Source of the DNA: JAHQVI01 sp963749875
GTDB taxonomy: Bacteria > Pseudomonadota > Alphaproteobacteria > Rhizobiales > Rhodomicrobiaceae
Reading direction: 5' to 3'
Length of the DNA stretch: 64,000 bases
Assembly: GCA_963749875.1 (NCBI GenBank)
Contig: CAVVOX010000008.1
Location: 1 to 64,000, forward strand
The position numbers were made by a program, and so were the translations under genes. The stretch's first letter is position 1; every line of letters begins with the position of its first letter. This document shows, in pieces, positions 8,737 to 16,843 of this stretch. Under the pieces are notes generated by a model. It saw only the letters and a program-made list of their open reading frames with translations. It ran no database searches and was not told the DNA's origin.

Positions 8737-9557
8737 GCGAGCTCCCGTTCCCCGGCTTCGAACGCCTTTTGCGCCTCATCGTGAATTGCCTCGCCAAGTT
8801 CCGCCTTGAGTTTGAGGAAACGCGAGGACGTCAGGATCCGGTGGTCTCTGGGCCTCGGGATATCCACCCTGACGACTTTCTTTATCGAACCGGGCCGGGT
8901 CGTCATTATCGCGACGCGGTCGCCCAGAAAAATCGCTTCTTCGAGATCGTGGGTTATGAAAAAGACGGTCTTGGGCGAGAAATCGTAGAGTTCGAGCAAA
9001 TGCTCCTGGACGACGCTTTTGGTCAGAGCATCGAGCGCGCGGAACGGTTCGTCCAACAACAGAATTGTCGGGTCGTTCATCAGGGCACGAATAATTTCCA
9101 CGCGCCGTTTTTGCCCGCCGGAAAGCGCTTCTGGATATTGATCCTCGATGCCGTGAAGCCCGACACGCGCCAGGAACTCGCGGGCCTGTTTCTTGGCAGC
9201 CTCCACCGAAATGCGGCCCTGCTTCACCGGACCGCAAGTGATATTCCAGAGAACCGACTTCCATGGAAAGAGCGCCCCCTGCTGGAACACAACCGTGCGG
9301 TCGGGACCGGGTCGCAGGCGCTTGCCCGGCGATGCGAGGGGGGTCCCGTCCATGTTTATGGCGCCCGACGTCAACTGATCGAATCCGGCGATGACATTCA
9401 GCAGGGTGGTCTTGCCGCAGCCGGACGGCCCGACAAGCACAAAAAACTCACCTGCCTCGATTTCGAGCGAAACGTCGTCGACCGCAACGACGTGAATGCC
9501 TTCCGGGTCGTAGATCTTGCCGGCATTCCTGATTGACAGCGCGCCCGTGTTCTCCAT
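8733..9557 (-). CDS. ABC transporter ATPase, TauB/SsuB-like (first set)
   Basis: The start is set at the ATG at 9557 (MENTGALSIRNAG), which overlaps the stop of the upstream permease. A longer upstream frame is only the shadow of that permease. The 274-residue product has Walker A GPSGCGKTTL, Q-loop VFQQGALFPWKS, signature LSGGQKRR, Walker B LLLDEP and a normal switch His in ITHDLEEAIFLGDR. It energises the first permease, and its 3' end overlaps the start of the second permease by four bases. Gene order permease-ATPase-permease suggests one transcript. Confidence 0.88.
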   Translation of the reverse strand: MENTGALSIRNAGKIYDPEGIHVVAVDDVSLEIEAGEFFVLVGPSGCGKTTLLNVIAGFDQLTSGAINMDGTPLASPGKRLRPGPDRTVVFQQGALFPWKSVLWNITCGPVKQGRISVEAAKKQAREFLARVGLHGIEDQYPEALSGGQKRRVEIIRALMNDPTILLLDEPFRALDALTKSVVQEHLLELYDFSPKTVFFITHDLEEAIFLGDRVAIMTTRPGSIKKVVRVDIPRPRDHRILTSSRFLKLKAELGEAIHDEAQKAFEAGERELA

Positions 9558-10426
9558 CACACACCTGCCAGCATTTCCGAGCGCCAGCGCATCAGACGAT
9601 TGCCTGTGATCCGCACGATTGCACTCGACACGTATCCGAAGAAGCCAAGCGTGGCCATGGTGATAACCATCGTGGGGTACTGGACATAGTAGTATGTCTC
9701 CCAGACCTTGTAGCCGAGGCCGGCGCTGCCCGACAGGATCTCGGCCGCGACCAGGGAGAACCAACAGGCGCCCATCGCTATCTGCAGTCCGACGAAAATA
9801 TACGGCAGTGCGCCGGGGACGATGACATGCCATAGCTGCTGCCACTGGCTCATGCCCAACGACTCCGCGGCACGGAAATAGACCTTGTCGATCGCGCGGA
9901 CACCGAGAAGCGTGTTCAGGATCGTCACGAAAAACGCGGCGAGAAAAGTCAACCCGATTATGGGCAGCTCACGGCCTGGCAATAGTATGATCGCGAGTGG
10001 AATCCAGGCAAGGATCGGGATCGGCCGAAGCGTCTCGAGAATAGGGAAGGTGAGGGCAAAAAAAATGCGGCGCCACCCCATGAGAATTCCGATCGTGATA
10101 CCAAGGACGGTGGCGATGGCGAAGGCGCTGAAAACCCGAACAAGGCTTGCCCAGATGTGTTTGTAGTACTCGGCCGTGAAGAGCGAGACGCCGAAAACCG
10201 GGTCCGTGCTCAGCCACTCCTTTACGCTCTCTACCAGCTTCGGCAATTTGGCGAACCGCCAGATCCCGAAAAAATCCACAAACAGATACCAGAGAATGAA
10301 AAATAGGCCGATCCCAAAAACCGCCTGATAGAGCCGTGGGCTCTTTACGAGGCGTTTCAGCCGAACGCCATACTGGACCCGTGAGCGCCCTCCGGATTGC
10401 ATTGCGGTCGACCGACCGGCTTCCAT
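9557..10426 (-). CDS. ABC transporter permease, TauC/SsuC-like (first set)
   Basis: The ATG at 10426 (MEAGRSTAMQ) is preferred: GAGGGG lies about seven bases upstream, whereas the longer frame from 10567 begins with unlikely sequence. The 289-residue product has six membrane helices, the conserved LRPIPILAWIPLAIILL, and the EAA loop AAESLGMSQWQQLWHVIVPG. Just before the C-terminus, YVSSAIVRITGNRLMRWR is typical. It follows the binding-protein gene by 177 bases, and its stop overlaps the next ATPase start. It forms the inner-membrane channel of the importer. Confidence 0.87.
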   Translation of the reverse strand: MEAGRSTAMQSGGRSRVQYGVRLKRLVKSPRLYQAVFGIGLFFILWYLFVDFFGIWRFAKLPKLVESVKEWLSTDPVFGVSLFTAEYYKHIWASLVRVFSAFAIATVLGITIGILMGWRRIFFALTFPILETLRPIPILAWIPLAIILLPGRELPIIGLTFLAAFFVTILNTLLGVRAIDKVYFRAAESLGMSQWQQLWHVIVPGALPYIFVGLQIAMGACWFSLVAAEILSGSAGLGYKVWETYYYVQYPTMVITMATLGFFGYVSSAIVRITGNRLMRWRSEMLAGV

Positions 10427-10603
10427 TTCCCGTACCCCTCTAATGTTCCAGCGGCCAGGGGATTCGCCGCCCCGATCCAACCGGTAGGCAACAGCAGACG
10501 CAAATGCGTCCGATACGATGGTAAACATGGGGCTGTCCATTGGCGGGCGGCCCCATGTTCGGCACACAAAATATTCTATGAGGCCTGATGGGTTGCGATC
10601 CCG

Positions 10604-11887
10604 CTAGAGCTTGAAGAGTTCTACATACTCTTCAATCTTCTTGGGATCGTTCAACAGCGGATACCCCTTGTCGATCGGAACGGCCTTCAGGGTGATGAGC
10701 GGAGAGGTTACGTTCATCTCCTTCATTGCCTCGCGTGCAAGCGAGTTGTCGATTGCACCCGGCAGCAGCTCCTTGTGTGGAATGATCTTGTTCTTGGCAA
10801 GATAATCGCGCACCACTTCCTGCAGCTTGCGCACGTCGTCGTTCCAGACGAACAGTTTCTCGTCGCGGATCGGACCACCGTAATAGGGTTCCGGTATCAG
10901 GCCCGCCATCGAGAACCAAAGGGCCTTGTGCGAAAAGCCCTTAACGTATTTCTGGGCGATCTTCAGGACCTCGGCGTGATTGCGAGGATCATAATACCAC
11001 ATCTGGGTCTCGATTTCGGCTTTCAGCCAGGCTTTCACCACCTCGGTATTCTGATCCATAAAATCCTTGCGGCAAACAATCGTTCCGGAGTCGCGCTCGT
11101 CCCACGGATAACCGGTTGCAACGACCCGCGCGATAGATTCGCCGGCGATCTCGCTAACCCCTGCGCCCTGCGGATCCCAGGTGCAAGCGGCGTCGATCTT
11201 CTTGGCCCGGAGATTTGTCGTGATCACGCCGATGGGCTGGTTAAGATACTCTGCAACTTGAATCCCTTCCCGATTCAGCACGTCCTGGAAGAACCGGTCG
11301 GAACAGCTGCCCTTCGGGCAGGCGACGACCTTGCCTTCCATCCACTTCAACGCCTCCTTTGAACTGTTGAACTGGGGCGCGTCCGTCCGGACCATGACCT
11401 GATAGCAGTGATATCCGCTCGGTGAGCTTCCGATCAGAGCGATGGCCCGGATGTCCTCGCGGTCTCTTTTATAGGTCGCGATCAGGCCCGGCGCGTCGCC
11501 ATTGTGGCCGATCATGCTCTTACCGGCGATCAATTCGTTGGTCACGATGCCGCCCTGAATCGGGTGACTGAACGTCACCTCACTCCCCTCAGGGAGATAT
11601 TTTTTCCAGATCCCCAGCTCTTCGTTGATCATTCCGAACCAGCCCTGCGTCCAGTCTGGCCGAATAGCGACGTTCATAGTTACCGGCTTGCCCTTCAGCT
11701 GCTGGCCATAGGCGAGGTCGCCCCAGGGATAGCCGGCGGTCGCCAGCGCGGCGCCCGCAACGCCGGCGGCGGTGCGAACCATGAAATGTCGCCGCGTAAT
11801 TTCATATCGGCCAAATTTTGGCGAGCTGTCGGAATCGGTTTCTGCAGTCTTCAAAATTGCGCGTTTTTTTTGCTTCTTATTTGACAT
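10604..11887 (-). CDS. Tat-exported substrate-binding protein, NMT1/TauA-like
   Basis: The ATG at 11887 follows a GGAGGAAG ribosome site. The 427-residue product has a twin-arginine signal (ITRRHFMVRTAAGVAGAALA at about residues 31-50), unusual because most ABC binding proteins use Sec. It may export folded, for example with a bound cofactor or metal. The mature part (MNVAIRPDWTQGWFGMINEELGIW ... NELIAGKSMIGHNGDAPG) resembles NMT1/TauA periplasmic proteins, with a Cys-containing ACPKGSCSDRFFQ segment. It is the only binding protein for two permeases and two ATPases. Upstream lies a perfect dyad at 12054-12069. The substrate is unknown. Confidence 0.85.
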   Translation of the reverse strand: MSNKKQKKRAILKTAETDSDSSPKFGRYEITRRHFMVRTAAGVAGAALATAGYPWGDLAYGQQLKGKPVTMNVAIRPDWTQGWFGMINEELGIWKKYLPEGSEVTFSHPIQGGIVTNELIAGKSMIGHNGDAPGLIATYKRDREDIRAIALIGSSPSGYHCYQVMVRTDAPQFNSSKEALKWMEGKVVACPKGSCSDRFFQDVLNREGIQVAEYLNQPIGVITTNLRAKKIDAACTWDPQGAGVSEIAGESIARVVATGYPWDERDSGTIVCRKDFMDQNTEVVKAWLKAEIETQMWYYDPRNHAEVLKIAQKYVKGFSHKALWFSMAGLIPEPYYGGPIRDEKLFVWNDDVRKLQEVVRDYLAKNKIIPHKELLPGAIDNSLAREAMKEMNVTSPLITLKAVPIDKGYPLLNDPKKIEEYVELFKL

Positions 11888-12053
11888 GGTACTTCCTCCC
11901 AATCCGCTCCGATAGAGCATCTAGACATTGGCCGCGCTGGCTATTTTTTAATAACCCACCCGATTTCCGATGCGCTGGTCAAATGGCGCGACCCTCGCGA
12001 CGCATTCGTGGAAATTCACCAGTTTCAGCTTGGAGGAACGTTTGCCGAACGTC

Positions 12054-12069
12054 TGTCAACTAGTTGACA
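12054..12069. promoter_or_regulatory. perfect 16-bp palindrome, candidate Crp/Fnr-family operator
   Basis: TGTCAACTAGTTGACA is a perfect dyad located between the regulator gene (ends 12076) and the binding-protein start (11887), on the upstream side of the transporter genes. The half-site GTCAA with a four-base centre recurs at 15841-15854. Crp/Fnr proteins bind such dyads; the neighbouring Crp/Fnr gene is the natural candidate. Binding is inferred. Confidence 0.6.
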
Positions 12070-12075
12070 ATTGGG

Positions 12076-12852
12076 TTAAAAAGGGTGCTTGCGCTCTTTC
12101 ATGACCGTTGTCCGGCCAGCGAGAATGTCCGGTCTGAGAACGACGACCTGACGCTTGCGTATCTGCACGACACCCTGCCGCTGCAGGCGGTCGAGCGTTG
12201 TCGTCACCCATTGGCGCGAGGCGCCAACCATATGAGCGAGGTCCTCATGGGTGAACTGACGTTGGATAGCGATTCCTCCGATGTCGTCCACCTCTCCATA
12301 GCTGTCAATGAGCATAAGAAGCAGCTGGGCGAGCCGCTCTGCCACTGAGCGCGTTCCAAGCATCTGAATCAGCGAAGAGAAACACCTGCCCTTAAAGACC
12401 AGCGCTTCGACAATGCCTATCCCCAACTGAGGTATTTCCTCCATGAGGGTTCGAAGATCGTTACCCTTTATGAAGAAAAGGCTTGAAGTCTTGACGGCAA
12501 TCCCCGACCAAATGTGTATGCTTCCGCCGAAAACATCCGGTCCGCCGACGAAGTTGCCCTGTTGCCAATATGCGAGCGTTATTTCGCGGCCGGTCGGGGA
12601 GGTGTAAAAGGTCCGAACTATACCGGACTTAATAATGTAAATGCCAATATGCCATTCACCCTGATGAAACAGGAGGCTTCCCTGTTTCACTCTCAGACGG
12701 CAAATGCGGCTCAATACGCGTTTTCGATCACAATCGTCTAGACGATCCAGAATATTGGGTGGCCGCTCAAGCTGACCTCGTGCTCGTAATATATCGAAAA
12801 GACTACGCTCGCCTGCTTCATGATCTGCCTGTTCATCTAAAGGCACGGTCAA
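12076..12852 (-). CDS. Crp/Fnr family transcription regulator
   Basis: The 258-residue product has an N-terminal cyclic-nucleotide-binding-like barrel (VKQGSLLFHQGEWHIGIYII, then GREITLAYWQQGNFVG) and a C-terminal winged helix with FTHEDLAHMVGASRQWVTTTLDRLQRQG, the usual Crp recognition helix. No Fnr-type N-terminal cysteine cluster is visible, so an iron-sulfur oxygen sensor is unlikely; the effector is unknown. The gene sits between the GcvT-like gene and the transporter genes on the same strand. Two GTCAA-N4-TTGAC dyads in the locus are likely targets, which would make it the local regulator. Confidence 0.85.
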   Translation of the reverse strand: MTVPLDEQADHEAGERSLFDILRARGQLERPPNILDRLDDCDRKRVLSRICRLRVKQGSLLFHQGEWHIGIYIIKSGIVRTFYTSPTGREITLAYWQQGNFVGGPDVFGGSIHIWSGIAVKTSSLFFIKGNDLRTLMEEIPQLGIGIVEALVFKGRCFSSLIQMLGTRSVAERLAQLLLMLIDSYGEVDDIGGIAIQRQFTHEDLAHMVGASRQWVTTTLDRLQRQGVVQIRKRQVVVLRPDILAGRTTVMKERKHPF

Positions 12853-12870
12853 GTTTTCGCTCCAATCCTG

Positions 12871-13995
12871 CTAGATCCGTATCCGTTTCCCCGCCGGATC
12901 AAAAAATGGTGTCTCCACGACCGTAGCTGATAGATTTCCAGAATCCGTCTTAATTAGTAGCCCGGTACCTGAACCGCTGCAATCCACGGGCACATATCCC
13001 AAGCCAATTACCTTGTGCAGAGTTGGGCTGTGGGCACCGAAGGTGACCTTGCCGCGTTCCTTGCCGTCGATCTCGATCGGCGTGCCGGGTGTGATAACGA
13101 TGGGGCCGCTGTCAACCTCGAAGCCGACCAATTTTCTGTCGACGCCTTTCTCTTTGATCCGAAGGAGTGCATCGCGACCGATGAACTCGCCCTTGTCGAG
13201 CTTGATCGGACCATCGAGGCCCGCCTCGAACGGGTTCGTGGTCTCGTCGATCTCGCGTGTGTAGATGTGATAGACTTTCTCGAGCCTGAAAATACCGACG
13301 ATCTTGTTGCCGCATGGCGTGGCGCCGTGGTCCTTGCCGGCATTGGTGAGCGCGTCATACATCGTCCAGGCATAACCGGGGTCGTATATTATCTCGTAGC
13401 CGAGCTCACCGGTGACTCCGAGCCGGGCGACGATGCAGTCGATGTCGGCGACTTTTGTCTGTACACAATGGAAATAGGGTAGTGCCTCGTTCGAGATATC
13501 GGCCTCGGTAATGCTCTGGAGGATCTCGCGCGACTTCGGACCCTGAATTTCGATTATCGTGGTGCCGGCGGTTTGGTCATCGATTTTAATGTTCATATCG
13601 CCGACGTGTGATCGCAGCCAGCCCGGTGTCTTATAAATGTTGAAGGCCGCCGCAGTCAGCAGATAGTGATCGGGCTGGACGCAGAGAACAACGAGATCGT
13701 CGACGAATTCGCCCTGCTCATTCAGAATGCCGGTATAAAAGCAGCGCCCTGCGACGGGTTTGATGTTTGAGGAGCATACCTTCTGAACCGCCGCGTGGGC
13801 GTCCTTGCCGGTGATGTGAATTTCACCCATCTGATGACCGTCGAAGATCACCGCCGAATTCCGGCAGGTGCGCGCCTCCTCGGCCGGCGAGGAAAACGTC
13901 TCAGGCATTTCCCAGCCCGCAAAGTCCATAAATCCTTTGGCGCCATGCGCCACGTGCTGGCCGTAATGAGGCGAGCGCTTTAGCATCTTTGACAT
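12871..13995 (-). CDS. GcvT-like THF-dependent aminomethyl/methyltransferase
   Basis: The 374-residue product matches T-protein architecture: an N-terminal folate domain with FAGWEMPETF and VIFDGHQMGEIHITG, the catalytic-type Asp in EFVDDLVV (residues 99-100), and ARLGVTGELGYEI. It ends with a barrel containing NPFEAGLDGPIKLDKGEFIG and GLGYVPVDCSG. Retention of the DDL acid, as in glycine-cleavage T-protein, argues for transfer to THF of a one-carbon unit, probably from an N-methyl or aminomethyl substrate. It is not the housekeeping gcvT: there is no gcvH or gcvP nearby, and it lies with folD and fhs. The start at 13995 (MSKMLKRSPHYG) matches family N-termini. The substrate is unknown. Confidence 0.8.
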   Translation of the reverse strand: MSKMLKRSPHYGQHVAHGAKGFMDFAGWEMPETFSSPAEEARTCRNSAVIFDGHQMGEIHITGKDAHAAVQKVCSSNIKPVAGRCFYTGILNEQGEFVDDLVVLCVQPDHYLLTAAAFNIYKTPGWLRSHVGDMNIKIDDQTAGTTIIEIQGPKSREILQSITEADISNEALPYFHCVQTKVADIDCIVARLGVTGELGYEIIYDPGYAWTMYDALTNAGKDHGATPCGNKIVGIFRLEKVYHIYTREIDETTNPFEAGLDGPIKLDKGEFIGRDALLRIKEKGVDRKLVGFEVDSGPIVITPGTPIEIDGKERGKVTFGAHSPTLHKVIGLGYVPVDCSGSGTGLLIKTDSGNLSATVVETPFFDPAGKRIRI

Positions 13996-14114
13996 TTCAG
14001 CGTTTCTCTCCCGCAAAGGAACCGGCATTTCCGGTCCGCATCGCGTTGTTTGATGGGCCGCCCGATGAGCGCAATCTTTTAGATTCGGCCTGGCGATACG
14101 AACCCTGCCGATAT

Positions 14115-15455
14115 TCAGTCCTCCTGGCGCCTAGGAACGTTGGTCCCCCTGTGCCACATATCGAAATGCTTTTTGTGGGTATCCAGATAAGCCCCCTCCT
14201 TAAAGTACTTATCGTAGAAATCGGTATCGAGATGGTGCGCCTGAATGAAGTAAAGCAGATGCATGGTGTCGTTGTGGGCAGGGAATTTGCCGTATTCTTC
14301 GAACATATAGCGGCAGATGTCCTTGACGCATTCAATCCCCTCATCGCTGACACCGGGAACGGCCTTCTCGAATTCCTCGTTGCTGACCTTGTGGGGCAGC
14401 ACCATCCCGCGTTTCTCCCACTCGTCAAGTTTCTCGCCCATGCCGGCGACTGCGGCTTCCACAGCGGCGTCCATGTCCTTGTAATATGGTGGACAAAACC
14501 CTTCGAAATAGCCGTCGAGGCCGACGGGATTAGGCATTGGGTCGTCCTTCGGAGTGACGAAGCGGAAACCTAGCCCCTTGCAGATCGGCGTGCCCCCCAT
14601 GACCACTAGCGGCGTGAAGCCGCCATGCATCCAGCCGCCCATGCCGATTGCCGCCATGGCCAGCTGCATCAGCGTGCCCATCATGGCTCCCTCAGCACAA
14701 AGCCAGCTGACAATGATCTTCTCAAGGCGGCCCAGCGGCAGGACCTTGTTTTTGTCGAGCAGGCCCTTGTCCGCCCATTTCTCACATCCCGCCGGCCGCA
14801 TGCCGCGGCGCTCGTCGCGAATGTAATAGCCGCCACCCTGGGTGTAGCGCGCGCCGCCCTTGCCATCGACCATGTTGACCATGAGGCGGATAAGATCCTG
14901 GCTGATGTCCGTCACCGGCATGAACAGCGTGGAGCCGGGCTTGTTCGTCACCCAGTGATTGTGGGCGAATAAGCCCGGCTCGGCCCTCGGGAGGTCGAAG
15001 CGGCCGTCACTCAACTTGATCGTATATTCATCGTAGAAGCCCTTTACCTTGTTCCGGTCCTCGGGCGTCTCGTACTCCTTCATCTTCGACATCTTGTGCT
15101 TGGTCCCCTGATAGAGGAACAGGCCGTCATCATTGGTGAAGAAGAGTACCGTGCGGTGGGCGCCGACCGCGCTCGGATGGGTGCGTCCGACTGATTTCAC
15201 CATTCCGCCCTGCGTGTCGCCTTCGCAAAGGATTGCCCCGGTAACGCCGGTCGCCGCCGCTACCAACAGGGCGGTCTCCTCCTCCGAAAGCGGAAACGGC
15301 TCTTTATCGGACTTGTAAACAAACGGCCCGTGCTCAAGCTCCATGCCGAATCCGAAACGGCGCGATCTGCGGCCCATCAGGGCGTCAAACAGCGGGTAGT
15401 TCCATGCGGCCTCGACTTCCGGCCGCAAGCCGTAAGGCTTCACGCTATCGTTCAT
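14115..15455 (-). CDS. nitroreductase-fold-like flavoprotein, unknown substrate
   Basis: The 446-residue soluble product has FDALMGRRSRRFGFGMELEH and FPLSEEETALLVAAATGVTG near the N-terminus, and HPSAVGAHRTVLFFTNDDGLF further on. These resemble the RRSxR...LL.AA..APS pattern of FMN-binding nitroreductase-fold proteins. The C-terminal half (WLCAEGAMMGTLMQLAMAAI, GGWMHGGFTPLVVMGGTPI) is not one I recognise. Five or more cysteines are scattered, without a cluster. It overlaps the preceding small gene by four bases and precedes the GcvT-like gene by about 120 bases, so a joint role in removing or reducing a C1-bearing compound is likely. The family assignment is tentative. Confidence 0.55.
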   Translation of the reverse strand: MNDSVKPYGLRPEVEAAWNYPLFDALMGRRSRRFGFGMELEHGPFVYKSDKEPFPLSEEETALLVAAATGVTGAILCEGDTQGGMVKSVGRTHPSAVGAHRTVLFFTNDDGLFLYQGTKHKMSKMKEYETPEDRNKVKGFYDEYTIKLSDGRFDLPRAEPGLFAHNHWVTNKPGSTLFMPVTDISQDLIRLMVNMVDGKGGARYTQGGGYYIRDERRGMRPAGCEKWADKGLLDKNKVLPLGRLEKIIVSWLCAEGAMMGTLMQLAMAAIGMGGWMHGGFTPLVVMGGTPICKGLGFRFVTPKDDPMPNPVGLDGYFEGFCPPYYKDMDAAVEAAVAGMGEKLDEWEKRGMVLPHKVSNEEFEKAVPGVSDEGIECVKDICRYMFEEYGKFPAHNDTMHLLYFIQAHHLDTDFYDKYFKEGAYLDTHKKHFDMWHRGTNVPRRQED

Positions 15456-15688
15456 TGCTCGTTTCCTCCTTGAGAAACCGGCTTATTAGGATCCTTGGCA
15501 AAGGCTAGTACCGGCAGCTTGAGCAGGTAAAGGAGAATCCTGGGATGCAAAAGCTTGCCAAGAACCGTAACGAGTTCCCTTGGAGTGATGTAGGTCCGCG
15601 CATCCCACACCCCCATCCGACCGACCATGATCAAACGCCCATTTTCGGTTTCGAATTTATCGATCGATATTTCGAAATCTCCCGCCAT
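15452..15688 (-). CDS. small protein coupled to the nitroreductase-like gene
   Basis: The ATG at 15688 gives 78 residues (MAGDFEISIDKFETENGRLI ...). A TTG five codons upstream is the alternative. The protein is soluble and beta-rich at first (RLIMVGRMGVWDARTYITPR), with an amphipathic helix LLHPRILLYLLKLPVLAF near the end. Its stop overlaps the next gene by four bases, which indicates translational coupling and perhaps a complex. No family is recognised. A GTCAA-N4-TTGAC dyad lies about 155 bases upstream. Confidence 0.55.
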   Translation of the reverse strand: MAGDFEISIDKFETENGRLIMVGRMGVWDARTYITPRELVTVLGKLLHPRILLYLLKLPVLAFAKDPNKPVSQGGNEQ

Positions 15689-15840
15689 TGATCTGATAAG
15701 CAACGCCAGCGTCCCCTCGGATTATGATGCCTAGCATCAAGAAGGTTCTCGCCGGTCGGAATAACCCCAAATGCATCAGGTTGCTGCCGACGATGTTCCC
15801 GCATTATCCTACATAATCGCGTCGGCCACACATTCCGTCA

Positions 15841-15854
15841 GTCAAGTTATTGAC
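15841..15854. promoter_or_regulatory. second GTCAA-N4-TTGAC dyad, candidate Crp/Fnr operator
   Basis: GTCAAGTTATTGAC repeats both half-sites and the four-base spacing of the palindrome at 12054-12069. It lies between folD (ends 15924) and the small gene at 15688, in the 235-base gap before the small-protein/flavoprotein/GcvT-like genes. The gap itself shows a second promoter is possible inside the block. Confidence 0.5.
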
Positions 15855-15923
15855 ATTCGGACGCCGCCGATATGCAAAGCGCGTCCGGAGAGGCGGATAT
15901 GGACTGCCCGCTCCCGTTCATTC

Positions 15924-16832
15924 TCAAAGTTCGTGCTCCAGCCAGTCGGGCGCGGCAATTCCATTTTGGCGGCAAGCGGCAGTAACAGTATTTGCTAGCA
16001 GGCAGGCGATCGTCATCGGGCCGACGCCGCCCGGAACGGGCGTAATTGCGCCAGCCACCGCAACGGCCTCATCGAAGGCTACGTCGCCGACAACGCGCGA
16101 AGTGCTGTTTTTCCAAAGCCGGTTGATGCCGACGTCTATCACGGTGCAGCCCGGCTTGAGCCATTCTCCCCGGATCATCTCGGCCTCGCCGACGGCCGCG
16201 ACAACAATATCCGCTCTGCGGCAATGTTCCGGCAACTCGTTTGTCCGCGAATGACAGATCGTCACGGTGCAGTTGTCTTCAAGAAGAAGATGGGCGACAG
16301 GCTTGCCGAACGATGTGCGAGCGCCCGACGATGACCGCTTCGCGCCCGGACAGATCGCCCAACTCCTGGCGGAGCATCATCAGGCAACCCAGCGGCGTGC
16401 ACGGTAACAACGCCTCCCGAACCAGGCCGGCGGCGAGACGACCGCGATTTAGGGGATGGAAGCCGTCGATGTCTTTTGCCGGGTCGATCGCTTGCAGGAC
16501 CGGATCTAACGAGAGATGACGGGGCAGCGGAAGTTGTACAAGTATGCCGTGAACTTTTTGATCGGCATTGAGGCGAGCAATCAGATCGAGAAGTTCGCTC
16601 TGCGTCGTATCGTCGGGACAAAAATGATCGAATGCGATGAGGCCGGCGACAGCGGCCTGTCTTGCCTTGCGGCGGACGTAAATCCGGCTCGCGTGATCCG
16701 CCGCCAACGAGTACGACGCCCAGACCCGGCGTCAGGTCGGATACGGTCTTTATCCGGTCCACTTCGCGTGCGATCCGGTTCGGTGAGCCTCGCCGCCAGA
16801 GCCTTGCCGTCGATGATGTTCGCTTTGCTCAT
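15924..16832 (-). CDS. folD: methylene-THF dehydrogenase/cyclohydrolase FolD, frameshifted
   Basis: Joined frames give a full-length FolD of about 295 residues: MSKANIIDGKALAARLTE, then VHGILVQLPLPRHLS, PAKDIDGFHPLNRGRL, CTPLGCLMMLRQ, the NADP-binding GREAVIVGRSHIVGKPVAHL, and the C-terminal GAITPVPGGVGPMTIACLL. Three single-base insertions are seen (near 16790, 16715 and 16295), each with intact protein on both sides. The enzyme converts 5,10-methylene-THF to 10-formyl-THF. It starts 11 bases after fhs and so completes the route methylene-THF to formate. The shifts are most simply sequence errors. Confidence 0.88.
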
Positions 16833-16843
16833 CGCTCGCGCCC

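Noticed and set aside
9558..9845. N-terminal extension of the first ABC ATPase
   Set aside because: The added residues are a shifted reading of the permease gene; the ATG at 9557 matches family N-termini.
12728..12743. Palindrome ATCGTCTAGACGAT as a third regulator site
   Set aside because: It lies inside the Crp/Fnr coding sequence, and its half-sites differ from GTCAA-N4-TTGAC.
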